In this document: one piece after another, positions 1 through 5,942 of the stretch
How positions within the stretch are numbered: position 1 is the first letter of the stretch
Layout of the letters: each line of letters starts with the position of its first letter
NCBI GenBank assembly: GCA_002380945.1
Contig: DFWO01000144.1
Coordinates: forward strand, 7,091-14,194
Origin: Methylococcaceae bacterium UBA4132
GTDB taxonomy: Bacteria > Pseudomonadota > Gammaproteobacteria > Methylococcales > Methylomonadaceae
Length of the DNA stretch: 7,104 nucleotides
Reading direction: 5' to 3'
Translations under genes and position numbers: made by a program
The notes under the pieces: generated by a model
What the model was told of the DNA's origin: nothing
The model's database searches: none
The model's input: the letters and a program-made list of their open reading frames with translations, nothing else

Positions 1-1031
1 GTATTCGGTTTAATTCTAAAACCAAAATGACAGGCAATCAGCGCAATCATCAAACCGAACACTGCGCTTTTACCCAAGCCGATAAATACATTTAGCAACG
101 GCACAACATCGGGCAGTTTAACCAAAAATTGTTGATAGCTTATATCCAGCGTATTTTGCGCGGAAAACATCCCGCCTATCAGCGCGGCGGCACTCGTCCA
201 AGTACTTAACAACGGCATAGTGATAGTCAATGCCATTACTTTGGGCAAAATCAAACGCAGAGAATGAGAGATACCCATTGCCGATAACGCATCCAATTCT
301 TCAGTGACACGCATAATACCAATTTGCGCAGTAATCGCAGAACCCGAACGCCCCGCAACCAGAATCGCCGCCAGCAAAGGACCCAGCTCACGGATAATAC
401 TTAAGCCCAAAATGTCAATAATATAAACTTCCGCGCCAAACGTCTTTAACTGCAAGGCCGACAAATAACTCAACACGATACCAATTAGAAAACCCACCAA
501 TGCGGTAATCCCTAAGGCTCTCACGCCTGCCTCATAAATGGTGATAGAAATCTCTGCCCAAGGAATTTCTTGTGGATGCCATAACAAATAGAGATTATCT
601 AGTAATAATTGCCCTAATAAAGTTAAGACACTCAACAACTGAGTCCAAAAACTCAATAGAGCTTGCCGCCAGTAATCAACAAACAAACGCAAACCAAAGC
701 GGACAGGTTCAATAATAGGTGGCTTTTGTGCCTGCCAACGGGCAAACAGGCGTTGATGTTCAGGCTTAACTTGTAAGGCGGTGGGCAGTTGTTCACCCCA
801 TGCTTGCCACAGTAACAATGCCGCCACACTGTCCAGCACATCCACAGATGTTATATCCCAGCACTGAATATTATTAGCCGCGACGCGCTTGATTTGTTGT
901 TGTATATCTACATTCATCGACAAATGACGAAGATTCCAACAGCCTGATAATTTAACGCACGACTGTGCGTTGTCTTGCTTGATAAGGGTTAGCGAGGGGG
1001 GCAATTCTGAGATTATCGGCGTGTCCGTCAT
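1..1031 (-). CDS. STAS-MlaE family lipid ABC transporter permease (partial, 3' end off the window)
   Basis: Inner-membrane permease of an Mla-type (MCE) ABC system, a family that moves phospholipid between inner and outer membranes with an ATPase (MlaF) and an MCE-domain protein (MlaD). I translated it by hand: 343 complete codons, then the window ends, so roughly 30-40 C-terminal residues of a usual ~375 are missing. Residues about 20-100 resemble an STAS domain (LDSVAALLLW at 66-75, like the MlaB fold). Residues about 160-343 are the MlaE permease, with the family hallmark RELGPLLAAILVAGRSGSA (214-232) followed by MRVTEELDALSAMGI (240-254) and several hydrophobic spans. This is an MlaB-MlaE-like fusion. 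The start at 1031 is chosen because AAGGGG lies 8 nt upstream; the ATG at 1035 is in another frame and stops after 27 codons. It follows the SIMPL gene by 25 nt, so the two are probably co-transcribed. The ATPase and MCE genes would be expected to the left. Family assignment is firm; the substrate is inferred. Confidence 0.9.
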   Translation of the reverse strand, partial: MTDTPIISELPPSLTLIKQDNAQSCVKLSGCWNLRHLSMNVDIQQQIKRVAANNIQCWDITSVDVLDSVAALLLWQAWGEQLPTALQVKPEHQRLFARWQAQKPPIIEPVRFGLRLFVDYWRQALLSFWTQLLSVLTLLGQLLLDNLYLLWHPQEIPWAEISITIYEAGVRALGITALVGFLIGIVLSYLSALQLKTFGAEVYIIDILGLSIIRELGPLLAAILVAGRSGSAITAQIGIMRVTEELDALSAMGISHSLRLILPKVMALTITMPLLSTWTSAAALIGGMFSAQNTLDISYQQFLVKLPDVVPLLNVFIGLGKSAVFGLMIALIACHFGFRIKPN

Positions 1032-1039
1032 TCATTTTG

Positions 1040-1045
1040 CCCCTT
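1040..1045 (-). promoter_or_regulatory. Ribosome binding site of the MlaE-type permease
   Basis: AAGGGG on the minus strand lies 8 nt before the ATG at 1031 and only 4 nt before the out-of-frame ATG at 1035. The spacing, together with the long open frame, decides the start at 1031. The site lies in the 25-nt gap after the SIMPL gene. Confidence 0.6.
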
Positions 1046-1056
1046 GGTACTAAGCT

Positions 1057-1809
1057 CTACTGTTCGATGTTATAAACAATGGTCACCACTACTTTAGCGG
1101 TTTTGTTGATGGTGGTTTTATCATAAATACCGCCGTAATCATCGGTTTCAGCATTGGCACTGGCTGACAATATGTAAAAAGAACCTTGTGACGCAGAACG
1201 CATTACGCCGACATGAACACCATCTTGTTTAGTGAATTCACTGGCGCGTTTACGGGCATTTTCAGTGGCCGAGCTGATTAAGGACATTTTTATGTCTTCC
1301 AAATTACTGACTAGATACAACGGCGAGTCGGCATTCACGGGGTGACCCTCGGCTTGTAAGCCTAGAAAATCTTTGTTCGCCGCGACGATTTTGTCTAAAT
1401 CCTGCGTGTTAATCACAATATCTTGATGTGCATCAAAGCCGTTTTGTACCGTTTTTGTGCCACCTTGGGGTAGTTGAATGTCTTCCATGTGCGGTTCGAC
1501 AAATTCATTACCTTCTTGCCAACCTGATTTATCAAGCGCGTGGTCGAGCAAAAATTTCTCTAGGGCAGGGCGTTCACCGCGTAGTTTAGCAAGTGCTTGA
1601 GCAAAATCGGGCGCATTCACTGAAACCGATACCGTCCATTCCGCTCTATCGGCGGCAATGGCTTTTTCTGCCAAGCCTTTAACGGTGATGGATTGTTGAC
1701 TAGAGACCGCTTTTTTAGCTTGTACGCCGAGGATGAACGCCGCACTCGACATACCCAATGCTAAGGTGATGCCCAATATTGCCATTGCGGTTGTTGATTG
1801 TTTTTCCAT
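1057..1809 (-). CDS. SIMPL (DUF541) domain-containing membrane-anchored protein
   Basis: A 250-residue protein of the SIMPL/DUF541 family, whose members are periplasmic or cell-surface proteins of poorly defined function (relatives include Brucella BP26 and E. coli YggE). A single hydrophobic segment at residues 8-30 looks like an uncleaved signal anchor, with no lipobox cysteine; the rest would be periplasmic. The family pattern is visible as a strand ITVKGLAEKAIAADRAEW (41-58), then the helix region FAQALAKLRGERPALEKFL (69-87), the late helix ATENARKRASEFTKQDG (181-197) and a terminal strand KVVVTIVYNIEQ. The length is normal for the family. The ATG at 1809 has no clear Shine-Dalgarno sequence. 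It is 103 nt downstream of galU and 25 nt upstream of the lipid-transport permease, which suggests an envelope role. The molecular function is unknown. Confidence 0.85.
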   Translation of the reverse strand: MEKQSTTAMAILGITLALGMSSAAFILGVQAKKAVSSQQSITVKGLAEKAIAADRAEWTVSVSVNAPDFAQALAKLRGERPALEKFLLDHALDKSGWQEGNEFVEPHMEDIQLPQGGTKTVQNGFDAHQDIVINTQDLDKIVAANKDFLGLQAEGHPVNADSPLYLVSNLEDIKMSLISSATENARKRASEFTKQDGVHVGVMRSASQGSFYILSASANAETDDYGGIYDKTTINKTAKVVVTIVYNIEQ

Positions 1810-1853
1810 TAGAGTAGTAGTTTCTGGTTGCTTGGATGTTTACACGCAGCAAT

Positions 1854-1878
1854 GTAGGGTGGGCAATACCCACTCTAC
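1854..1878. repeat. REP-like inverted repeat (hairpin) in the galU-SIMPL gap
   Basis: Two 10-nt arms, GTAGGGTGGG (1854-1863) and CCCACTCTAC (1869-1878), flank a 5-nt loop CAATA. Nine of ten positions are complementary as DNA, and in a plus-strand RNA the tenth would be a G-U pair. The minus-strand transcript would carry an A-C mismatch, and no U-run follows the stem in that direction, so it does not look like a normal terminator for galU. The GTAGGGTGGGCA type of motif is one I recall as a scattered intergenic palindrome in many gammaproteobacteria. I therefore call it REP-like; copy number cannot be judged from this window. Confidence 0.5.
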
Positions 1879-1912
1879 TTAGCTTTTTGTGTGTTTAGTG
1901 GTTATTGTTCAC

Positions 1913-2803
1913 TTATGACAGTTTTTGTGTCAACGCTTTCAAATACGCTAAAAAGTCCGCTTTTAGTTCTTTGTGTAATAAACCATGTTCGACGGTGGCA
2001 ATTAAAAAGCCTAATTTTGAGCCGCAATCATAACGTGTGCCTTCAAATTCATACGCCAAGACTTGTTCGTCTTTTAATAAATCAGCAATTGCATCGGTAA
2101 GTTGAATTTCACCGCCCGCGCCTCTGCTGGTATTGTCGAGTTTATCAAAAATAGCAGGCGTTAAAATATAACGACCGATAACAGCGAGGTTAGACGGCGC
2201 GTTTTCGGGTTTTGGTTTTTCAACGATTAGTTCAATCGGTGCATGATTGCCTGAACTTTCACCTGTTCTGACAATACCATAACTGCCCGTATCGGCAGGA
2301 TTGACACGCTCTACCGCTAAAATTGAGCTTTGTGTTTCATTATACAGTTTGACCATTTGCGCCATACAACCGCGCGTGCTGTCCTCTACTAAATCATCCG
2401 CTAAAAGCACAGCAAACGGCTCATCACCGATGACAGGTCTAGCGCAATTCACCGCATGACCTAAACCTAATGCTTCGGGTTGACGAATAAAAACGAACGA
2501 TACATTGGGTGGTACGATACTACGCAGTAAAGTCAATAGCTCGGTTTTGTTTTTAGCTTCCAGCTCAGTTTCTAATTCATAGGCTTTATCGAAATGGTCG
2601 ATAATGGCATTTTTACTCCGCCCTGTAATAAACACCATCGTATCAATACCCGCTGCAACCGCTTCTTCTACGGCGTATTGAATGAGCGGTTTATCAACAA
2701 TTGGCAACATTTCTTTGGGCATGGATTTAGTCGCGGGTAGAAAACGTGTTCCTAAACCTGCAACAGGAAATACAGCTTTGGTAACTTTAGTTATAGTACT
2801 CAT
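1913..2803 (-). CDS. galU: UTP-glucose-1-phosphate uridylyltransferase
   Basis: Cytoplasmic nucleotidyltransferase making UDP-glucose and pyrophosphate from UTP and glucose 1-phosphate; UDP-glucose feeds LPS core, exopolysaccharide and trehalose synthesis. The 296-residue length is typical of bacterial GalU. Visible motifs in order are the nucleotide-binding signature GLGTRFLPATKSMPKEMLP (16-34), RQPEALGLGHAV (107-118), the metal-binding region LLADD (133-137), SYGIV (174-178), the sugar-binding VEKPKP (194-199), GRYIL (210-214), GGEIQLTDA (230-238) and DCGSKLG (259-265). All expected residues are present. The ATG at 2803 is preceded by AAGGA (2812-2816) at 8 nt. It lies 25 nt after manC and is very likely co-transcribed with it. 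The pairing supports a nucleotide-sugar supply operon. Confidence 0.97.
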   Translation of the reverse strand: MSTITKVTKAVFPVAGLGTRFLPATKSMPKEMLPIVDKPLIQYAVEEAVAAGIDTMVFITGRSKNAIIDHFDKAYELETELEAKNKTELLTLLRSIVPPNVSFVFIRQPEALGLGHAVNCARPVIGDEPFAVLLADDLVEDSTRGCMAQMVKLYNETQSSILAVERVNPADTGSYGIVRTGESSGNHAPIELIVEKPKPENAPSNLAVIGRYILTPAIFDKLDNTSRGAGGEIQLTDAIADLLKDEQVLAYEFEGTRYDCGSKLGFLIATVEHGLLHKELKADFLAYLKALTQKLS

Positions 2804-2811
2804 TAATGGTT

Positions 2812-2816
2812 TCCTT
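2812..2816 (-). promoter_or_regulatory. Ribosome binding site of galU
   Basis: AAGGA on the minus strand, 8 nt before the galU ATG, within the 25-nt manC-galU gap. The gap has no room for an independent promoter plus leader, which supports co-transcription with manC. Confidence 0.6.
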
Positions 2817-2828
2817 CGTTATGTAATA

Positions 2829-4229
2829 TTAAATACGGTGGTATGTGTCAGAAAAACGAACAATATCATCTTCACCTAGATAACTGCCCGATTGCACTTC
2901 TACAATTTCCAGTGGAATTACCCCTGGATTTTCAAGGCTATGAATCATGCCGACAGGAATATAAGTGGATTCATTTTCGGTAATCAATAGGGTTTCATCG
3001 CCTTTACTGACCAGTGCCGTGCCTTTGACTACCACCCAGTGTTCAGCGCGGTGATGGTGTTTTTGTACCGATAATTTGGCTTTGGGTTTAACGACTATAC
3101 GCTTAGTATGATGAGGTTCGCCCTCATCAACTAAATCATAATGCCCCCAAGGACGATATATTTTACGGTGAATCTCTGCTTCTTTACGATTGGCTTTTTT
3201 CAGTTGTTCAACAATGTGTTTAACGTCTTGAACCTTGTCTTTACTGGCAATCATTAGTGCATCTTTGGTTTCGACGACCACCAAATTCTGCACGCCAATC
3301 ACTGTCACCAGTTTGTGTTCCGCATAGATAAAGGAATTTTCAGTATCCAGCGTGACCACATCGCCACTGATGGCGTTGCCATGTGAGTCTTTTTGTGTGA
3401 CATCCCATAATGCCGACCATGAGCCTATATCATTCCAACCTGCATCCAGCGGAATAACGACGGCTAAATCGGTTTTTTCCATCACTGCATAGTCAATAGA
3501 GTTACTAGGGCAGGTAGCAAACACGTCTTTATCGACACGAACAAAATCAACATCTACTTTTGCCGCGTTTAAGGCTTGTTGACACACTGACAACATCGTC
3601 AAATCAAATTTTGCCAATTCATCTAAAAAACTACTGGCTTTAAACACAAACATACCGCTATTCCAGAAATAATCCCCGCTTTGTAGATAGCTTTCTGCTG
3701 TATCTAAGTCAGGTTTTTCCACAAAAGCAGCGACATTAAACGCGCCGCCGCCTTGCTGTACGTTATCGCGTTTGATATAACCATAGCCTGTTTCAGGCGC
3801 AGTTGGCACAATGCCGAAGGTGACGAGATAACCTTGTTCTGCCAATATTTTTGCATGATGAATAGCATCATGAAATGCTTCAATATTGGTGATGACATGA
3901 TCGGCAGGTAGCACTAATAAAATATCATCTTTATCAGCACTTAAGGCTGCCATTGTGATAGCTGGTGCAGTGTTTTTGCCGACAGGTTCAAGGATAATTG
4001 CCGCAGGTTTAGCGTCAATTTCCCATAACTGCTCTGCCATCATAAAACGGTGTTCTTCGTTACACACTGCCAGTGGTGCTTGTAAGCCTTCAAGCCCTGA
4101 TAATCTTAATAGTGTGTCTTGTAACAGCGTATGCTTAGACACCAAGGGTAGAAATTGTTTGGGGTATTGACCGCGTGATAAAGACCACAACCGTGTACCT
4201 GAACCGCCTGATAAAATGACGGGAATCAT
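2829..4229 (-). CDS. manC: Bifunctional mannose-1-phosphate guanylyltransferase / mannose-6-phosphate isomerase (type II)
   Basis: Cytoplasmic enzyme of GDP-mannose synthesis. The C-terminal half interconverts fructose 6-phosphate and mannose 6-phosphate; the N-terminal half makes GDP-mannose from mannose 1-phosphate and GTP. Alternative family names are AlgA, CpsB and XanB. The 466-residue length is close to the usual ~470-480. N-terminal motifs are GGSGTRLW (8-15) through QYPKQFLPL (21-29), LPADHVI (107-113), GYGYI (148-152), FVEKPD (169-174), WNSGMF (189-194), SIDYAVMEK (244-252) and GWNDIGSW (264-271). The C-terminal cupin isomerase shows RPWG (359-362), the metal-binding QKHHHRAEHW (389-398) and YIPVGMIHSL (423-432, likely ligand His430). 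Position 16 is Ser where Pro (LWPLSR) is common, a minor variant. The start is supported by AAGGA 6 nt upstream. The gene begins 2 nt after cysC ends, so translation is probably coupled. A separate phosphomannomutase is needed and is not in the window. Confidence 0.97.
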   Translation of the reverse strand: MIPVILSGGSGTRLWSLSRGQYPKQFLPLVSKHTLLQDTLLRLSGLEGLQAPLAVCNEEHRFMMAEQLWEIDAKPAAIILEPVGKNTAPAITMAALSADKDDILLVLPADHVITNIEAFHDAIHHAKILAEQGYLVTFGIVPTAPETGYGYIKRDNVQQGGGAFNVAAFVEKPDLDTAESYLQSGDYFWNSGMFVFKASSFLDELAKFDLTMLSVCQQALNAAKVDVDFVRVDKDVFATCPSNSIDYAVMEKTDLAVVIPLDAGWNDIGSWSALWDVTQKDSHGNAISGDVVTLDTENSFIYAEHKLVTVIGVQNLVVVETKDALMIASKDKVQDVKHIVEQLKKANRKEAEIHRKIYRPWGHYDLVDEGEPHHTKRIVVKPKAKLSVQKHHHRAEHWVVVKGTALVSKGDETLLITENESTYIPVGMIHSLENPGVIPLEIVEVQSGSYLGEDDIVRFSDTYHRI

Positions 4230-4231
4230 AA

Positions 4232-4852
4232 TTATTCCTTGTTAGGTAAGTGAATAATACCGCGTTCTACTAATAGCTCTATCACTTGTTGCACACTGTC
4301 TTCCAGCGATAAATTTTGCGTATTCACCACTAATTCGGGATTTTCAGGAGCTTCATAAGGTGAACCTATGCCCGTAAAAAACGGAATTTGTCCTGCTCTG
4401 GCTTTTTTGTATAAGCCTTTCACATCCCGTTGTTCGCAGGTTTCAATCGCACATTCGCAGTAAATTTCTAAAAAATCACCGTGTGGTACTAAATTTCTAG
4501 CGGCATTACGGTCAGATTTAAACGGTGAAATAAAGGCGGTCAAAGTGATAATGCCTGCTTCGGTCATCAGTTTTGCCAACTCACCAATGCGACGAATATT
4601 TTCCACGCGATCTTTATCACTAAAGCCTAAATCACTACACAAGCCATGACGGACATTATCACCATCCAGCACAAACGTAGAAATGCCTAGATGATGCAAA
4701 TAATCTTCTACGGCATGGGCAAGGGTAGATTTTCCTGACCCTGATAAGCCCGTAAACCAGAGAATAACACTACGATGTTTATGCAGCTTTTCTCTTGCCG
4801 TACGGGTGATGGTGGCATGATGCCAGACAGTATTGGTGCTTTTTGAAGTCAT
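4232..4852 (-). CDS. cysC: Adenylylsulfate (APS) kinase
   Basis: Cytoplasmic kinase that phosphorylates adenosine 5'-phosphosulfate with ATP to give PAPS, the sulfate donor for sulfotransferases and a substrate for PAPS reductase. The 206-residue length matches stand-alone CysC. Motifs are the Walker A GLSGSGKST (35-43), DGDNVRHGL (63-71), LGFSDKDRVENIRRIGEL (75-92), ISP with Ser109 at the position of the E. coli phosphoserine, and GLYKKARAGQIPFFTGI (146-162) followed by SPYEAPENPE (164-173). I start at 4852 (MTSKSTNTVW), which is the family N-terminus. The frame stays open to an ATG at 4978, but those 42 extra residues would lie inside the upstream gene and match nothing in CysC. No strong Shine-Dalgarno precedes 4852, so translation may be coupled to the DHH gene ending 7 nt upstream. 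cysD/cysN are absent here. Neighbours point to polysaccharide or sulfation use as well as assimilation. Confidence 0.96.
   Translation of the reverse strand: MTSKSTNTVWHHATITRTAREKLHKHRSVILWFTGLSGSGKSTLAHAVEDYLHHLGISTFVLDGDNVRHGLCSDLGFSDKDRVENIRRIGELAKLMTEAGIITLTAFISPFKSDRNAARNLVPHGDFLEIYCECAIETCEQRDVKGLYKKARAGQIPFFTGIGSPYEAPENPELVVNTQNLSLEDSVQQVIELLVERGIIHLPNKE
4236..4240 (-). promoter_or_regulatory. Ribosome binding site of manC, inside the end of cysC
   Basis: AAGGA on the minus strand lies 6 nt before the manC ATG at 4229 and overlaps the last sense codons of cysC (Lys-Glu-stop). Ribosomes ending cysC would clear or reuse this site, which is the usual arrangement for translational coupling. 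Confidence 0.6.
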
Positions 4853-4859
4853 GGTGATT

Positions 4860-5819
4860 TTATGAATAGTGTTGTGTAAAGGCGTTAATAAAGTGGGGCA
4901 GTTGGTCAAGCGGTAACTCATTAATACCTGCCGCGCTTTTACGCCCGCCACCTGTCGCAAAAGTCGAACATAGCTCATCTGCGCCCGTGTTGTTGGTTAA
5001 TGGCGCACGAACACTGACTTGTAGCCCACCTTGTGGACGGTGATTTAACACTGCATGAGCGCGGTCTGGATACTGATTAGCTAATTCATTACTCAACACA
5101 CCGCTCACGCGTCTTGCCCATGCCATATCAGGCAGAATATAAACGGCAACACGTTCTGATTGATATTCGGCTGTTACAGCTAATGCCAACGCCATATCCT
5201 CAGCATAGCCCGTCATCAACTGCTCATAAATTAGGTGTTGTTCGCTCATAAAGTCAAATGGCGACGCATAAGGCAAGCATTCACGATACAGCGCGTCAGG
5301 TGCAAAATGTAAATCAGCAATACTGCTACCATAGCCATTATAATTGATACACACACCTAGATTTTGCAAGGTTTGTAATTGGTTAGTAGACAATGACAAC
5401 GGGCGAGCAGCTTGTGTCGCACTGTGAATTAAATTATCTCCAAACGCAGCCACCACTGCCCACGCACGGTACTGACCGTTTAAGTAATCATCCACTAATA
5501 AACTGGTGCAAGTATTCGAGTCGGTGTTAATCAGCGTTGTCAGTTTTGGATGTTGTGGAATGTTTCCCGCTTGATGATGATCGACATAAAACACACTCGC
5601 ACCTTGTAATAGTAGCCTATCCAGTGCGGAACGATTCTTTGCCAACGAAATATCTAATACCGTTACCAAGTCGCCTGCTTGTGCGTTGACTTGCGCCAAT
5701 AACTCAATATCTCTTTTAACACCTGTTACCAAAATTGAATCAGTAGGTTGAGCAAGGCGTAATTGCAACAAAGCACACAAACCATCAGCATCGCCATTAA
5801 ACACATCGTATTGCATCAT
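4860..5819 (-). CDS. DHH/DHHA1 family phosphoesterase (NrnA/pAp-phosphatase-like)
   Basis: A 319-residue cytoplasmic metal-dependent phosphoesterase of the DHH superfamily. The four DHH motifs are visible: FNGDADG with Asp10 and Asp12, Asp56 in VLDIS, the signature VDHH (79-82), and Asp128 in AFGDN. The C-terminal DHHA1 part carries the glycine-rich substrate-binding loop GGGRKSAAG (290-298). All metal ligands appear intact except that the usual first His of motif I is Asn8. Relatives include NrnA (nanoRNase and pAp phosphatase), RecJ, and cyclic-dinucleotide or polyphosphate hydrolases; the short two-domain form best fits the NrnA-like group. The exact substrate is inferred. It is the first gene of the minus-strand operon and ends 7 nt before cysC, so pAp recycling is an attractive role. 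Two adjacent ATGs (5819 and 5816) are equally possible starts; only a weak GAG-type site precedes them. Confidence 0.85.
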   Translation of the reverse strand: MMQYDVFNGDADGLCALLQLRLAQPTDSILVTGVKRDIELLAQVNAQAGDLVTVLDISLAKNRSALDRLLLQGASVFYVDHHQAGNIPQHPKLTTLINTDSNTCTSLLVDDYLNGQYRAWAVVAAFGDNLIHSATQAARPLSLSTNQLQTLQNLGVCINYNGYGSSIADLHFAPDALYRECLPYASPFDFMSEQHLIYEQLMTGYAEDMALALAVTAEYQSERVAVYILPDMAWARRVSGVLSNELANQYPDRAHAVLNHRPQGGLQVSVRAPLTNNTGADELCSTFATGGGRKSAAGINELPLDQLPHFINAFTQHYS

Positions 5820-5847
5820 TTACTCAAATTGATTGCTAAGATGGCTT

Positions 5848-5875
5848 ATTTTACGCGAGAAGCAACGCAATTCAA
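5848..5875 (-). promoter_or_regulatory. Predicted sigma70 promoter for the DHH-cysC-manC-galU operon
   Basis: On the minus strand a -35 box TTGAAT (5870-5875, 4 of 6 consensus) and a -10 box TAAAAT (5848-5853, 5 of 6) are separated by 16 nt. Transcription would begin near 5841, giving a leader of about 20 nt before the ATG at 5819. No other promoter-like pair stands out before the operon. Confidence 0.5.
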
Positions 5876-5905
5876 AAACAGCCGTGCTGGAAAAGCGTTA
5901 CACAG

Positions 5906-5911
5906 TATAAT
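5906..5911 (+). promoter_or_regulatory. Predicted -10 box of the PerM-family gene
   Basis: A perfect TATAAT lies 31 nt before the ATG at 5943, in the divergent intergenic region. No good -35 hexamer is seen 16-18 nt upstream and there is no TG extension, so an activator may be needed. The predicted start near 5918 would fall on the TGTAA/TTACA dyad at 5914-5929. Confidence 0.4.
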
Positions 5912-5913
5912 GA

Positions 5914-5929
5914 TGTAAATACACTTACA
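5914..5929. promoter_or_regulatory. Short dyad TGTAA-N6-TTACA, possible operator
   Basis: Perfect 5-bp inverted half-sites (5914-5918 and 5925-5929) are separated by 6 bp, a spacing that suits a dimeric helix-turn-helix regulator. It sits just downstream of the TATAAT box, where a bound repressor would block the PerM-family gene. Arms this short can occur by chance in AT-rich DNA; no cognate regulator is visible in the window. Confidence 0.25.
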
Positions 5930-5942
5930 GGTTCTAACGTCC

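Noticed and set aside
653..841. A 62-codon minus-strand open frame.
   Set aside because: It lies inside the MlaE-type permease gene on the same strand in another frame, with no recognisable protein features.
1033..1035. ATG at 1035 as the start of the permease.
   Set aside because: It is in a different frame that stops after 27 codons, and is too close to the AAGGGG site.
1854..1890. The galU-SIMPL hairpin as a rho-independent terminator.
   Set aside because: On the minus strand, the direction of the genes, the stem is followed by ATTGCTG and not by a U-run. The T-rich stretch lies on the plus-strand side, where no gene ends.
1891..2100. A 69-codon plus-strand frame antisense to the end of galU.
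   Set aside because: Shadow of galU; low-complexity translation with no family likeness and no convincing ribosome binding site.
2682..2879. A 65-codon plus-strand frame across the manC-galU junction.
   Set aside because: Antisense to the conserved N-terminus of galU and the C-terminus of manC; no protein likeness.
3704..4170. Two short frames (64 codons minus, 71 codons plus) within manC.
   Set aside because: Both are shadows of the manC reading frame, which carries full-length conserved motifs.
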